DNA from: Staphylococcus arlettae
Lineage (GTDB): Bacteria; Bacillota; Bacilli; Staphylococcales; Staphylococcaceae
Direction: 5' to 3'
Length of the DNA: 64,000 bases
Assembly (NCBI RefSeq): GCF_002902345.1
Contig: NZ_PPQB01000012.1
Location: 1-64,000 of the forward strand
This document shows positions 41,989 to 52,323 of this stretch, piece by piece. The position numbers and the translations under genes were made by a program. The notes beneath the pieces were generated by a model. The model was not told the origin of the DNA. It searched no databases and saw only the letters and a list, made by a program, of their open reading frames with translations. Numbering within the stretch: position 1 is the stretch's first letter; the number at the start of each line of letters is the position of its first letter.

Positions 41989-43500
41989 CTAATGCGTTAT
42001 TTCATTGTCTCGTGCTTCACTTATCATTAGTAATTGTTCCGTTAGTGGTTGGCTTTGTGTATAAACTTGACGATAAATATCAAAATATCGCTTATACTGC
42101 TGATGATTGACACTATCAGGATGAAATTCTTTGTCATAAGTTACAAAAACACGACTACATGCTTCCATACTATCAAACCAGTTAACACCTGTTGCTGCAA
42201 TAATAGCTGCTCCCATACTCGGACCTTCTTCATGACTTAATTTGCGCATAGACGCATTAAAAATATCTGCTTGTAACTGCAACCAAAAATCACTTTTAGC
42301 TCCACCTCCAGTAGCAGTAATATGTGTTAAAGACTTGCCATTTTCTCGTAAATATAATATTGACTCATACAAGGAATAGCTAATCCCCTCAATCACTGCA
42401 CGTGCCATGTCACTACGTGTATGCAAACTACTAAGTCCAATCCAACTCCCCCTAATATACGCATCACCATGAGGTGTACGTTCGCCTGAAAGATATGGTG
42501 TAAATAATAAACCGTTAGCACCTATAGATGATTGTTGAGCTAGTAACAAAATATCATCAAAGCTAAGCTCTGGTGCTAGTGTTTTTTGGAACCATGCCAA
42601 ACTATCTCCTGCAGCTAAAGTTACCCCCATAATGTAGGATACATGCGGTAAAGCATGTTGAAATAAGTGCATATTTTGACCATAGCTTGCAGCATTCGCT
42701 TCACAAGTCAAAATTACACCAGAGGTTCCAATACTACATAACGTATCATGAGGCTTAACTACACCTGAACCTAATGCAGCACAGGCGTTATCACCACCCC
42801 CTGCAAATACTTGAATATTAGTATTCAAACCGAGAGACTTTGCTACATCCGGCTTTACATTACCTACATATGATTCTGCTGAAGTTAGATCCGGAAAGAT
42901 CTGAGCATCTATGCCAAACAAGGCTCCAGTATCATATGACCATTGTTGCGTTTTCGGGTCTAATAATAAAGTGCTTGAAGCATCAGACACTTCCATAGAC
43001 AATACTCCAGTTAATTTAAAACGAACATAGTCTTTAGGTAATAAAAACTTATAAGTTCGTTCCCAATTGCTAGGTTCATATTGTTTTACCCACATCATTT
43101 TAGTTAAAGTAAAGCCTTCTAGCACAGGATTACCTAGCACATATTGTCCTAAGCGTTTTTTGATAATTTCACACTGCTCAGTCGTTCGTGTATCATTCCA
43201 TAAAATGGCTGGTCTAATTGCTTCACCATATTGATCGACAAGGACTAAACCATGCATTTGTCCTGAAAACGACATTCCTTCTACTTGTACTACTCTCATA
43301 CTTTCCATCTCACTAATGGTCTGCAATGTATCTTTAGTGGCTTGCACCCATTCATCTGGGTGTTGTTCACTAAATCCTGCTTGTGGGTGTAGCGTTGTAA
43401 TTGGCTTATTGGCACTGGCTAACACTTGTCCTTGTTGGTTAACCACAATTGTTTTAACTGCACTCGTACCGATATCTACACCGAGTACTACTTTTTCCAT
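41989..43500 (-). CDS. xylB: Xylulokinase (FGGY family)
   Basis: 503 residues. FGGY kinase phosphorylating D-xylulose to xylulose 5-phosphate. GVDIGTSAVKTIVVN is the ATP loop, QMHGLVLVD the substrate loop, ILWNDTRTTEQCE follows and VTLAAGDSLAWF and ATGGGAKSDFW are C-terminal ATP-site motifs. ATG at 43500 follows AGAGGTTAC. xylA and xylR are not beside it, so it may serve arabitol or xylitol use through the RbtT-type carrier, which is inference. Confidence 0.85.
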   Translation of the reverse strand: MEKVVLGVDIGTSAVKTIVVNQQGQVLASANKPITTLHPQAGFSEQHPDEWVQATKDTLQTISEMESMRVVQVEGMSFSGQMHGLVLVDQYGEAIRPAILWNDTRTTEQCEIIKKRLGQYVLGNPVLEGFTLTKMMWVKQYEPSNWERTYKFLLPKDYVRFKLTGVLSMEVSDASSTLLLDPKTQQWSYDTGALFGIDAQIFPDLTSAESYVGNVKPDVAKSLGLNTNIQVFAGGGDNACAALGSGVVKPHDTLCSIGTSGVILTCEANAASYGQNMHLFQHALPHVSYIMGVTLAAGDSLAWFQKTLAPELSFDDILLLAQQSSIGANGLLFTPYLSGERTPHGDAYIRGSWIGLSSLHTRSDMARAVIEGISYSLYESILYLRENGKSLTHITATGGGAKSDFWLQLQADIFNASMRKLSHEEGPSMGAAIIAATGVNWFDSMEACSRVFVTYDKEFHPDSVNHQQYKRYFDIYRQVYTQSQPLTEQLLMISEARDNEITH

Positions 43501-43651
43501 GTAACCTCTAACCTTTCTTTTGTAAATTGACATTGTCGTCACCTAAATTAATACAGTAATCTCCACTATTTGGCAACTGCTTAAATTTCACTACTTGTTA
43601 CTTCTTTTTTACTATTATAGTTGCGCTAAAAATGAATTTAAGACCTCCCGG

Positions 43652-43671
43652 AGTCTAATTCAATTTAGACT
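43652..43671. promoter_or_regulatory. Inverted repeat in the xylB / M20 divergent spacer
   Basis: AGTCTAATTCAATTTAGACT has arms of 7-8 bp, midway in the 375-bp region 43501-43875. It could be an operator for xylB. It is not a recognisable XylR site, and no U tract follows. Nothing else in the spacer is clear apart from AT-rich promoter-like sequence. Confidence 0.35.
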
Positions 43672-43875
43672 ATCAGTGCTAACAAGGACTTCACCCTTAC
43701 AACTAAAATTTTCAAATCATCATTTATCGAGGTTCATAATAAACTGTTGTAAAAACTTTTAATCCGTTTTCATTTTGTATAATTATATTAATAAATCTTT
43801 CATTAAGTCTTTTTGCTTATCAAACAATTGTTATAGCTGTATAATTTATATAGTTTGTCAAAGGAGTGATATATC

Positions 43876-45105
43876 ATGAGTACATTTTCAACTGATGAAA
43901 AAGTACAAATATTATCTGATATTGTAGCTATGAATACAGTTAATGATAATGAAATTGAAGTATGTGAATACTTCCAAAAATTATTTCAACAACACGGCAT
44001 TACATCAACGATTGAAAAAGTGGATGAACGTCGTGCCAATTTAATTGCTGAAATCGGTGAAACAGGACCTGTTATTGGTATTTCAGGTCATATGGATGTA
44101 GTTTCCGAAGGTGATCGTAGTCAATGGAGCTATGAACCATTCCAATTGACGGAAAATGATGGTTTCCTTTATGGTCGTGGTGCTGCAGATATGAAATCAG
44201 GTTTAGCTGCACTTGCCATTGCCCTAATAGAAATCAACAATAGCAATACTTTAAACTACGGGAAAATTAGATTTCTAGCGACTTCGGGTGAAGAAATGGA
44301 ACAACTCGGTTCTCAAAGTTTATATGAACAAGGTTATATGGATGATGTAGAAGCTTTAATCATCGCTGAACCATGTCAAAACATGTTAGTTTATGCACAT
44401 AAAGGCTCTATGGATTATCGTATTACATCACATGGTGTGTCTGCACATAGTTCCTTACCTATCTTAGGTAAAAATGCTATTAAACCATTAATTGAATTTA
44501 TTCAAGATATCGATACTACATCAACACAAATAGCTAAAGAAGTTAAAGGCACAGCATTTGATTTTTCTAATATGATTTCTAAATTTAGTCAACAGTTACC
44601 ACAAGCCATACAAGCAGCTCAAGTAGAAGAAGTATTAAGTGGACTTGTTGTAAGTAATACATTGATTAAAGGTGGCGTACAAGTAAACTCTATCCCAGAA
44701 TCTGCTGAAGCTGAGTTTAACATTCGAACTATACCAGAATATGACAATAATCAAGTTAAACAATTATTCAACAATACTTTAGCAAAACATAATGAATCAG
44801 GCGCTAACTTGGTCAGTGATTTATACCTCGATTTAGACCCAGTATTAACTACTGGTAAAAATAGTTTGATTGATACAGCTAAAAATATCGGAGATCGTAT
44901 ATTTGCTACAGATTTACAAGCTGAACCAACTGTAGCTGTTACAGATGCTTCTAATTTATTAAGAAGTAAAGATGAATCATTCCCATTGTTAGTTTTCGGT
45001 CCTGGTGAAAATCCACATCAATTAGATGAATGTGTAAGTAAAGAAAAATATTTAACATTTATTGATTTTTATATCGAATTATTAACAACTTATAATCAAC
45101 AATAA
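43876..45105 (+). CDS. M20 metallopeptidase, ArgE/DapE family
   Basis: 409 residues. Two-metal deacylase: GISGHMDVVSEGD supplies the first His and Asp, YGRGAADMKSG the bridging Asp, TSGEEME the catalytic Glu pair, and GENPHQLDE the last His. A dimerisation lid spans about 180-295. Often annotated as succinyl-diaminopimelate desuccinylase. Because argJ in the next operon recycles acetyl groups, ArgE activity is not required; acetylornithine and succinyl-DAP remain possible substrates. AAAGGAG ribosome site. Confidence 0.82.
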   Translation: MSTFSTDEKVQILSDIVAMNTVNDNEIEVCEYFQKLFQQHGITSTIEKVDERRANLIAEIGETGPVIGISGHMDVVSEGDRSQWSYEPFQLTENDGFLYGRGAADMKSGLAALAIALIEINNSNTLNYGKIRFLATSGEEMEQLGSQSLYEQGYMDDVEALIIAEPCQNMLVYAHKGSMDYRITSHGVSAHSSLPILGKNAIKPLIEFIQDIDTTSTQIAKEVKGTAFDFSNMISKFSQQLPQAIQAAQVEEVLSGLVVSNTLIKGGVQVNSIPESAEAEFNIRTIPEYDNNQVKQLFNNTLAKHNESGANLVSDLYLDLDPVLTTGKNSLIDTAKNIGDRIFATDLQAEPTVAVTDASNLLRSKDESFPLLVFGPGENPHQLDECVSKEKYLTFIDFYIELLTTYNQQ

Positions 45106-45150
45106 ATAATATCCAAACAAACTCTCACTAAATCGTAGTGATTGTTTCAG

Positions 45151-45257
45151 ACTGTCGACAAAGTTTTCAGGTTTGTTGGCAGTTTTTTTGTGCGCGCTTT
45201 CCACGGGCACTGCCTTATCCTGTAGTCTTCGGCGAGTGCTTTCCCACTGGAGTCGCC
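45151..45257. repeat. Dispersed intergenic repeat B (inverted copy)
   Basis: ACTGTCGACAAAGTTTTCAG, TTGTTGGCAG, then GCGCTTTCCACGGGCACTGC, CTGTAGTCTTCGGCGAGTGC and TCCCACTGGAGTCG. This is the reverse complement of the copies at 55236-55330 and 63829-63945. Confidence 0.75.
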
Positions 45258-45285
45258 CATAATAACTCTAAAACTTCATAATATA

Positions 45286-45326
45286 AAAAAGGTTGGGACA
45301 ATATTGATTTGTCCCAACCTCTTTTA
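45286..45326. terminator. Bidirectional terminator of the arginine operon
   Basis: AAAAAGGTTGGGACAA (45286-45301) and TTGTCCCAACC (45309-45319) plus CTCTTTT. On the minus strand TTTTTT follows the stem. It matches the hairpin of repeat A without the rest of that repeat. Confidence 0.8.
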
Positions 45327-45341
45327 TCTATTAATAATACA

Positions 45342-46100
45342 TCAATGTATAGTGGTTCCAACGGTATCACCTTTGTGCACTTTTTCCACAATGTGTGTTT
45401 CCGAACCTGCTGCAATAACTACTTTTTGACAGCCGTGTTGAATTGCTAATACAGCATCTTGAACCTTTGGAATCATCCCACCATAGATTTCTTTTTGTTC
45501 AATATATTTTTGAATATCTTTAGCATTGAGTGACGCCTGTACTTTTTCGTCAATAAGCACCCCTGGAATGTCGCTTAAAATATAAATTGGCGCTTCTAAA
45601 ACTTCGGCTATTTTATATGCTAAAGTATCTGCATTAATGTTGTACTGTTGTTTTGTACCTTGTTTCAATCCTATTGAAGCAATAACTGGAATAAATTCTG
45701 ATGCTAGCACATTCAATGCAACAGTATTAATATTGATCGGTTCACCAACAAAGCCATATTGTTGATGTAAAGGTTCAATATCAAACAATTGGGCATCTAT
45801 ACCATTAAGTCCAAGTGCACCTTGTCCTTGTACATTAAATTTACTTACTAATTCAGGATTCACTTTCCCAATTAGTGTCTGACTCGTTATGCTTAATACT
45901 TGTTCAGAAGTTACGCGTAACCCATCTTTAAATTCAGGTGCTACATCATTATGAGCTAAAGCTGTATTAATAAAAGGTCCTCCACCGTGTACTATTATTG
46001 GCTGATAACCTTGTTGTTTTAACCTATAAATATCTTGGATAATTGAATCATCTAAATTCGTTAATGTACTACCGCCTATTTTAATTACAATATAACTCAT
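45342..46100 (-). CDS. argB: Acetylglutamate kinase
   Basis: 252 residues, amino-acid kinase fold. It phosphorylates N-acetylglutamate, step two of ornithine synthesis. VIKIGGSTL, VHGGGPFIN, the NINADTLA motif and the C-terminal GGMIPKVQDA are conserved. ATG at 46100 follows GTGAGGATGATGAA and lies 11 bp inside the far end of argJ's stop region. Last gene of the operon. Confidence 0.9.
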   Translation of the reverse strand: MSYIVIKIGGSTLTNLDDSIIQDIYRLKQQGYQPIIVHGGGPFINTALAHNDVAPEFKDGLRVTSEQVLSITSQTLIGKVNPELVSKFNVQGQGALGLNGIDAQLFDIEPLHQQYGFVGEPININTVALNVLASEFIPVIASIGLKQGTKQQYNINADTLAYKIAEVLEAPIYILSDIPGVLIDEKVQASLNAKDIQKYIEQKEIYGGMIPKVQDAVLAIQHGCQKVVIAAGSETHIVEKVHKGDTVGTTIH

Positions 46101-46110
46101 TTCATCATCC

Positions 46111-47349
46111 TCACGTTCTATATGACGCATTTATGCGCACATAATCATAAGTCAAATCACAACCGTAAGCAACAGCGTTACCATGACCATCTCCTACTTT
46201 AGCTTCAATGACAATATCATCTTGCTCAAGCTTTGCTTTCATCGTAACTTCATCAAAGGCTACTGACATTCCTTGATGAACAACGTCTGTATCACACAAT
46301 GAAACATAAGTGTCATCTGGTTCAAATTGATCAGAAGCATAACCCATAGCTGCAACAATACGTCCAAAGTTGGCATCTTCACCATGTATTGCTGTTTTTA
46401 CTAAATTAGATGACACGATACTTTTAGCTATTTTACGTGCATCGATATCGTCAACGGCTCCAGTTACTTTGGCTGTAACTAACTTCGTTGCACCTTCACC
46501 ATCTTTAGCAATTTCTTTTGCAAGATATTGGCAAACATAATGCATTGCTTCTTGGAATTCTTGCCAATCTGGGTGTTCAGTAGTTAATGGAGCGTGATTC
46601 GCTTGGCCATTAGCCATACAAAGCACCATATCATTTGTACTTGTATCGCCATCAACGGTAATCATATTAAAAGAATCATCAATCGTCATTTTTAAACTTT
46701 GGCTTAATGTTTCACCATCAATATTAGCATCAGTAGTTACAAAACCTAACATAGTGGCCATGTTAGGATGAATCATACCTGAGCCTTTGGCTGTTCCGCC
46801 AATAGTAACGGTTGTGCCATCAATTTCTACTTGAACAGCTAAATTTTTAGTACATTTATCTGTAGTTAAAATAGCTTCATTAAAATACTCACTATTATTA
46901 TATTGTTCTTTTAATACATTCTGTGTTCCATGATAAATTTTATCCATAGGTAAAAATTCACCTATCACGCCTGTGGAAGCAACTCCAACATTGGTCGGTA
47001 AAATTTTCAATTGTTCTGCCACCCATTGTTGCGTATCTTTAGCATCTTTCAGCCCTTGTTCACCTGTACAGGCATTGGCATTAGCAGAATTAACTACGAT
47101 GGCTTGTAATGTTTGATTTTGAGCTATGCTTTCTTGTGTCACGATCAAAGGCGCAGCTTTAAAACGATTTAACGTATACACACCAGCAGCTTGCGCTTCT
47201 GTAGTAGAAAAAATCCACCCAAAATCATTATTTTGTTTTCTTAATCCTGCATGCATACCACCAGCAATAAATCCTAGAGGTGAGCTGACATCACCTTCAA
47301 AATCTACATTTAATTTACTTTTTACTTGTACATTACTATAGTCTTCCAT
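46111..47349 (-). CDS. argJ: Bifunctional ornithine acetyltransferase/N-acetylglutamate synthase
   Basis: 412 residues. It transfers acetyl from acetylornithine to glutamate, so the pathway is cyclic. Autocleavage occurs before T199 in [13 protein letters not shown], giving alpha and beta chains. TTDKCTKN and the end [16 protein letters not shown] are typical. Starts 14 bp after argC. Confidence 0.92.
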   Translation of the reverse strand: MEDYSNVQVKSKLNVDFEGDVSSPLGFIAGGMHAGLRKQNNDFGWIFSTTEAQAAGVYTLNRFKAAPLIVTQESIAQNQTLQAIVVNSANANACTGEQGLKDAKDTQQWVAEQLKILPTNVGVASTGVIGEFLPMDKIYHGTQNVLKEQYNNSEYFNEAILTTDKCTKNLAVQVEIDGTTVTIGGTAKGSGMIHPNMATMLGFVTTDANIDGETLSQSLKMTIDDSFNMITVDGDTSTNDMVLCMANGQANHAPLTTEHPDWQEFQEAMHYVCQYLAKEIAKDGEGATKLVTAKVTGAVDDIDARKIAKSIVSSNLVKTAIHGEDANFGRIVAAMGYASDQFEPDDTYVSLCDTDVVHQGMSVAFDEVTMKAKLEQDDIVIEAKVGDGHGNAVAYGCDLTYDYVRINASYRT

Positions 47350-47363
47350 CCCATCTCTCCCAT

Positions 47364-48395
47364 CTATGGATATACTGGCAATTGATTCAATCCTGTAGCT
47401 GAATCAAGGCCAAAAAGTTTGTTTAAATTTTGAATTGCTTGACCACTAGCACCTTTTACTAAATTATCAATGACTGACACAATAATAGCTTGGTTATTCT
47501 CTTCATTTACGTACACACCAATATCACAAAAATTACTACCTGCTACCTCTTTCGTTTTCGGAAATTCTCCTATGTCTCTAATTCGTACAAAGGGCGCATC
47601 TGCGTAATAACGCTGAAATTGTGCATGCAAGGATTCAGTGGTTGTATGTTCTTTTAATTGAACATAAATCGTTGATAAAATACCGCGTGTCATCGGTACT
47701 AAATGTGGGGTAAACGTTACCGCTATTTTTTCATCGGCAAGCTGTGTTAAATATTGTTCAATTTCTGGCTTATGTTTATGTTTACCTATAGCATAAGCAC
47801 TGAAATTTTCATTCATCTCTGAATAGTGCACATGTTGGGCAAGTGACCTTCCAGCACCGGAAACACCTGTTTTAGCATCTATAATAATAGAATTATTATG
47901 AATTATTTGGCTATCTACTAATGGGTGTAATGCTAATAAAGTAGCTGTAGGGAAACAACCAGGATTGGCAATCAATTGTGTATTAGAAGCGTCAATAGTC
48001 GACCATTCTGCAATACTGTATTGAGCTGAATCCAAAGCTGATTGCGGTGCTGCTGTTTCTCCATAAAATTGTTCATACACCGCTCTATCTTTTAATCTAA
48101 AATCACCTGATAAATCAATGACTTTAATGTTTTGTGCTAAAAATTTCGGTGCTAAATGTTTACTTATATTTGATGGCGTAGCAAAAAACACAACATCACA
48201 TGTAATATTATTATTTTCTAAAGACTCAAAACGATAGGGTAAATGGTTTAAGTGAGGAAAAGTTCCAGATACGAGTTCTCCTGCTTTAGAATGTGAAAAA
48301 ATATATTTAATTTTTACACTAGGATGATGTGCGAGCAATCTAATAAGTTCTACCGCACCGTATCCACTTCCGCCTACTATACCAACTTCAATCAT
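47364..48395 (-). CDS. argC: N-acetyl-gamma-glutamyl-phosphate reductase
   Basis: 343 residues. It reduces acetylglutamyl phosphate with NADPH. Rossmann motif [17 protein letters not shown]; active-site C147 in ANPGCFPTA; the conserved [13 protein letters not shown] and HLVPMTRG follow. The length fits long ArgC. 41 bp downstream of the aminotransferase gene. Confidence 0.92.
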   Translation of the reverse strand: MIEVGIVGGSGYGAVELIRLLAHHPSVKIKYIFSHSKAGELVSGTFPHLNHLPYRFESLENNNITCDVVFFATPSNISKHLAPKFLAQNIKVIDLSGDFRLKDRAVYEQFYGETAAPQSALDSAQYSIAEWSTIDASNTQLIANPGCFPTATLLALHPLVDSQIIHNNSIIIDAKTGVSGAGRSLAQHVHYSEMNENFSAYAIGKHKHKPEIEQYLTQLADEKIAVTFTPHLVPMTRGILSTIYVQLKEHTTTESLHAQFQRYYADAPFVRIRDIGEFPKTKEVAGSNFCDIGVYVNEENNQAIIVSVIDNLVKGASGQAIQNLNKLFGLDSATGLNQLPVYP

Positions 48396-48436
48396 TTAGT
48401 TCAGTCCTTTCAGAATATTCCGTCTTTTAAGTTAAT

Positions 48437-49633
48437 TTATTTTTGTAATACTTCAGTAATTACATCGATAACTTTAGTGATTTCTGTCTCATCAATAACT
48501 AATGAGGGCGAAATTCGAATAATATTACCTTGTGTTTCTTTGCATAACACACCTTTTTCTATCATCTCTAAGCAATAAGGTTGTGCATTTTCTGTCAATT
48601 CGATCCCGATAAACAATCCTCTACCTCTCACATCGACGATTACATCACTATCAATCAACTGTAAATTGTTCAGTAACTGTTGACCTAATGTCGCTGAATT
48701 TTCGATAAGTTTTTCTTCTATTAATACATCTAAAGCAGCAGTAGACACTGCACATGCCAGTGGATTACCACCAAAAGTCGAACCGTGTGTACCTGGTGTA
48801 AGTACATTCATGACTGACTCGTCTGCCAATACTGCCGAGATCGGGTATAATCCTCCACCCAATGACTTACCGAGCAAGTATATATCAGCTGTTACACCTT
48901 CCCACTCCGTTGCAAACATTTTACCTGTACGACCTAGACCAACTTGAATTTCATCTGCAATAAATAAAATATTATGTTCATCACAAAGTTCACGTACTTG
49001 AGCAATAAAGTTATCAGATGGAATATTCACACCACCTTCTCCTTGAATAGGCTCTAAAATAATTGCAGATGTATGTTCATTAATTACTGATTTTAGCTGT
49101 GCTACATCACCGAAATCAATGTAATGCATGTTATCTAATAAAGGTCCAAAACCTTGCTTATAACTTTCTTGCGATGATAAAGACAATGCTCCTAATGTTC
49201 TGCCATGGAAATTACCGTTCATTGCAATAATCTCACTGCGTCCTTCTGGCACACCTTTAACATCTTCGCCCCATTTACGTGCAATTTTTATCGCAGTTTC
49301 TACTGCTTCAGCACCTGTATTCATGGGTAATACTTTATCTTTATTAGCTAATGTACAAATTTTTTCTTCCCAAACACCTAAATTGTCACTATATAAAGCA
49401 CGAGAGACCATCGTTATCTGTTCGCTTTGTTCTTGAAATGCTTTTATGATTTTGGGATGGCAGTGCCCATGGTTAACAACTGAAAATCCTGAAATACAAT
49501 CAATGTACTCATTGTTTTCAATATCCCAAACTTTCGCACCTTTACCTTTGGATAGAACTAGATTCATTGGACTATAATTGATCGAACTATACTTATCTGT
49601 ATGTGTAATTACATCGTTCTTTAAATCGTTCAT
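48437..49633 (-). CDS. rocD: Ornithine/acetylornithine aminotransferase of the arg operon
   Basis: 398 residues, class III PLP aminotransferase. The PLP lysine is in LLGKSLGGG, with MNTGAEAVETAIKIARKWG for phosphate binding. The sequence is of the RocD (ornithine-delta-aminotransferase) type, as in the S. aureus rocD1-argC-argJ-argB operon, yet the context calls for ArgD activity on acetylornithine. First gene of the operon; ATG at 49633 follows GAGAGAGGG. An ARG-box-like site lies 33 bp upstream. Confidence 0.85.
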   Translation of the reverse strand: MNDLKNDVITHTDKYSSINYSPMNLVLSKGKGAKVWDIENNEYIDCISGFSVVNHGHCHPKIIKAFQEQSEQITMVSRALYSDNLGVWEEKICTLANKDKVLPMNTGAEAVETAIKIARKWGEDVKGVPEGRSEIIAMNGNFHGRTLGALSLSSQESYKQGFGPLLDNMHYIDFGDVAQLKSVINEHTSAIILEPIQGEGGVNIPSDNFIAQVRELCDEHNILFIADEIQVGLGRTGKMFATEWEGVTADIYLLGKSLGGGLYPISAVLADESVMNVLTPGTHGSTFGGNPLACAVSTAALDVLIEEKLIENSATLGQQLLNNLQLIDSDVIVDVRGRGLFIGIELTENAQPYCLEMIEKGVLCKETQGNIIRISPSLVIDETEITKVIDVITEVLQK

Positions 49634-49665
49634 CAAAACCCTCTCTCTTTATATTTATTCTTAAA

Positions 49666-49683
49666 AATGAATTAATATTCGTT
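49666..49683. promoter_or_regulatory. ARG box (ArgR/AhrC site) of the arginine operon
   Basis: AATGAATTAATATTCGTT contains TGAAT-N4-ATTCG, one base from the symmetric TGAAT-N4-ATTCA consensus. Its position just ahead of rocD-argC-argJ-argB suits arginine repression. Confidence 0.6.
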
Positions 49684-49919
49684 ATCATACACCTCAGAAG
49701 TTAATAAGTCAAATAAAATTTCAGCTTATTTCCTGTTATAAAACACGCTTTGAATTATTAATAAACGTTGCATCTATTATTAAATTCTAGTTACGTGTTA
49801 ACTATTGCTCATGCTTTATTCATTCATTAAAAACAAAGTCATAGCAATTCTTTTAAATTAATATTTCAAAATCCAAATGTATAATAAGTTGTGCCACACA
49901 CGAAATTCTAAAAATTGTT

Positions 49920-49934
49920 AATATTCTGAAAAAA
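49920..49934. promoter_or_regulatory. Weak CodY-like site
   Basis: AATATTCTGAAAAAA differs from AATTTTCWGAAAATT at three places. It lies in the 467-bp spacer upstream of the arginine operon, which otherwise shows AT-rich sequence only. Confidence 0.25.
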
Positions 49935-50030
49935 ATAAGTATAACATACTCTCAAACTATTACAACTGTTGTTAACGTAAAGTTACATTCAAATTTACAT
50001 ACACAATTTATGCAAGTTTCAAGATAATAA

Positions 50031-50069
50031 TAAATCCGACAAATGAACATATGCTATTTGCTGGATTTA
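50031..50069 (-). terminator. Possible terminator of the APC permease gene
   Basis: TAAATCC (50031-50037) and GGATTTA (50063-50069), with CAAAT/ATTTG inside. The U tract on the minus strand is interrupted (TTATTATC). Confidence 0.4.
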
Positions 50070-50100
50070 TGCATGAGTTATTTCATACTTCTATTAATAT

Positions 50101-51744
50101 TTACTTTGAGGTTGTTGAGTCTAGTTGTTGTTCTGCTTTTAATTGTGCAGTCATATTTTTATTAATTTTTTTTGCACGTTTAAAATAGATGCTTTCAAAG
50201 TAACTCGTCGTACCTAATTTATAGAAGATTAAAGCTACGATTATAATAACTACAAAATCATATGGATAATGTATTAAGTTTAATCCTTTAAATTCCTTAC
50301 TACCTATAAACGATAAGAAGGCTAAAGTAATTAAATACACAATAATCCATAAACTACCACCGATTTGTTTTTTCGTGTTTTTCCAATTCATTTTGTATTC
50401 ATAAAAGAAATAAATTGGTAAACCTAATATAATAATGAAAATAACTTGAGCTGTAGTTGGCCACATCGCCCAATAAATTGCTAGTGAAGCTAAGACGAAT
50501 GAAAATGGTGCCATAAATTTCAACATGGTTGCTCTAAATGGTCTATGCATTTGCGGCGCCATTTTACGTAATGAAATAACCGTCGTAGGTCCAGTTAAAT
50601 ACGCGACTAATGTTGCAGTTGAAATTACACTGGCTAATACTGCCCAATCACGGAATAAAGTTACCATAATCATACTTATAACAGCATTGAATATTATTGC
50701 AACACGTGGAATTTTGTACTTTTCATTCATCTGTCCTAAGAATTTCGGTATATGTCCATTTTTTTCCATTGCACGTAACACACGACCTGTAACGGCCACA
50801 AATGATACACCAGTACCAAATGGTGAAACCACTGCTTCAATATAAAGTAAAATAGCTAGCCAATTCAATCCAAGTAAAATAGCCATATCAGCAAATGGTG
50901 AGTTGAAATTAATACCTGCCCAACCATTGCCGTGGAGCATATCGCTTGGCATTGATGTAATAAAGGTACTTTGCAACACTATGTAAAGCACTGCACTTAA
51001 TGTTAATGAAATGGCAATTCCTCTAGCAATATTCTTTTCTGGTTTCTCTATCTCAGAACCCATATTAATGATAGTTTGAAATGCATTAAATGAGAAAATA
51101 ATTCCAGAAGCTGTTGTAGCTGCAAATATTGGCGCACTGCCATAAGGCATAAATGTACCAACTGAGTGCCCATAATTGCCAGTATCGAAGCCAGAAATCA
51201 TTAACATGATAATTGTTAATAATGGAACACCTAATTTAAACACCGAAATCAGACTAGTGAATGAGGTTAATAATTTAACAGACCAATAATTTAATAATGA
51301 AAATATGATGATAATAACGAAGACAGCCAATAAGCCAATATTACTTATTGAGCCTCCTTCCATTAAATTGCCCATAAACTTAGCCCAATCCCAAGGCCAT
51401 GAACTCATATACTGTACTGCAGAGACTGCTTCAATCGGGATAATTGTTACAAGGGATACCCAATTGGCCCAAGCTGCAATAAAACCAAGCAAAGAACCAT
51501 GTGTATATTGTGCATAGTTACTCATACCACCGGATTGAGGGAACATCGTGCCAATTTCAATATAGTTATACGCTATTGAGCCAATAACCGCAAAACCGAT
51601 AATCCATGAAATAATTGCTGCTGGTCCAGCAATAGAAGATGCTTCCCACGCACCAAATAACCAACCAGAACCAATAAGTGATCCTAAGCCTAGTAGTACG
51701 AGTTGCGCTAAATTAATCTTATTACTCTTATTCTGTTTTTCCAT
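50101..51744 (-). CDS. APC-family amino-acid permease
   Basis: 547 residues with about 12-14 helices. The N-terminal LGLGSLIGSGWLFGAWEASS is the APC substrate-binding loop of helix 1, and SFNAFQTIINMGSEIEKPEKNI is the helix 6-7 signature. The C-terminal tail is basic, then Gln-rich. It resembles the acidic-amino-acid carriers of the YveA/YbeC group, so aspartate or glutamate uptake is possible but unproven. Ribosome site TAGGGG. It may serve the arg operon beside it. Confidence 0.8.
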   Translation of the reverse strand: MEKQNKSNKINLAQLVLLGLGSLIGSGWLFGAWEASSIAGPAAIISWIIGFAVIGSIAYNYIEIGTMFPQSGGMSNYAQYTHGSLLGFIAAWANWVSLVTIIPIEAVSAVQYMSSWPWDWAKFMGNLMEGGSISNIGLLAVFVIIIIFSLLNYWSVKLLTSFTSLISVFKLGVPLLTIIMLMISGFDTGNYGHSVGTFMPYGSAPIFAATTASGIIFSFNAFQTIINMGSEIEKPEKNIARGIAISLTLSAVLYIVLQSTFITSMPSDMLHGNGWAGINFNSPFADMAILLGLNWLAILLYIEAVVSPFGTGVSFVAVTGRVLRAMEKNGHIPKFLGQMNEKYKIPRVAIIFNAVISMIMVTLFRDWAVLASVISTATLVAYLTGPTTVISLRKMAPQMHRPFRATMLKFMAPFSFVLASLAIYWAMWPTTAQVIFIIILGLPIYFFYEYKMNWKNTKKQIGGSLWIIVYLITLAFLSFIGSKEFKGLNLIHYPYDFVVIIIVALIFYKLGTTSYFESIYFKRAKKINKNMTAQLKAEQQLDSTTSK

Positions 51745-51802
51745 ACAAACCCCTATAACATTTTTTGTCTTTTATACTCATCTTTATTCTTGTTATACAC
51801 AA

Positions 51803-51820
51803 TATACATTTTATTGTATA
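51803..51820. promoter_or_regulatory. Inverted repeat upstream of the APC permease
   Basis: TATACATTTTATTGTATA has 6-bp arms and lies 59 bp before the start codon. Possible operator. The rest of 51821-52241 is AT-rich with no recognised element. Confidence 0.3.
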
Positions 51821-52241
51821 GTCGATTATTATACACTTATTTAAAAACCAGTCAAACAGCTAACAATATATAACATTAATTGTATAAAAATACGTTATAT
51901 AGCTAATTGATGCATAATCGTTTTTTTGAATTAACTTCGTTTATGCTATACGTACAGTCAATAAATCGGCACTTGCTTATGTAACTTATTTATTCATAAA
52001 TTTTATAATTTCTATGCTTTCCACTGAACAATACTTTGTCTCATACAGCCCTTTATAACAACATTTAACCGTTTACATAATCATATAAATTATAAATTTG
52101 GTACATTTTTCTCTATAATAATATATTTTACACTTTGCGAGTGATATATGCATTTTTTCTCACGAAATTAGCCTTTATTTTGTACGATTTAATGTAACAC
52201 AAATACGCTGCCGTAAAATTCTACACGCTACGAATAAGCAT

Positions 52242-52287
52242 AAAAAAGAAGAGCAGAGCAATCTTATTTTCAAAAGATTACTCTGCT
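52242..52287 (-). terminator. Hairpin in front of the APC gene, terminator of proP
   Basis: AGCAGAGCAATCTT (52252-52265) and AAGATTACTCTGCT (52274-52287) with one mismatch; on the minus strand CTTCTTTTTTATG follows. It ends proP, which lies 36 bp upstream of it. Confidence 0.8.
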
Positions 52288-52323
52288 ACCCCATATTTAT
52301 CTACTTTTTAATATGCTAAGCCA

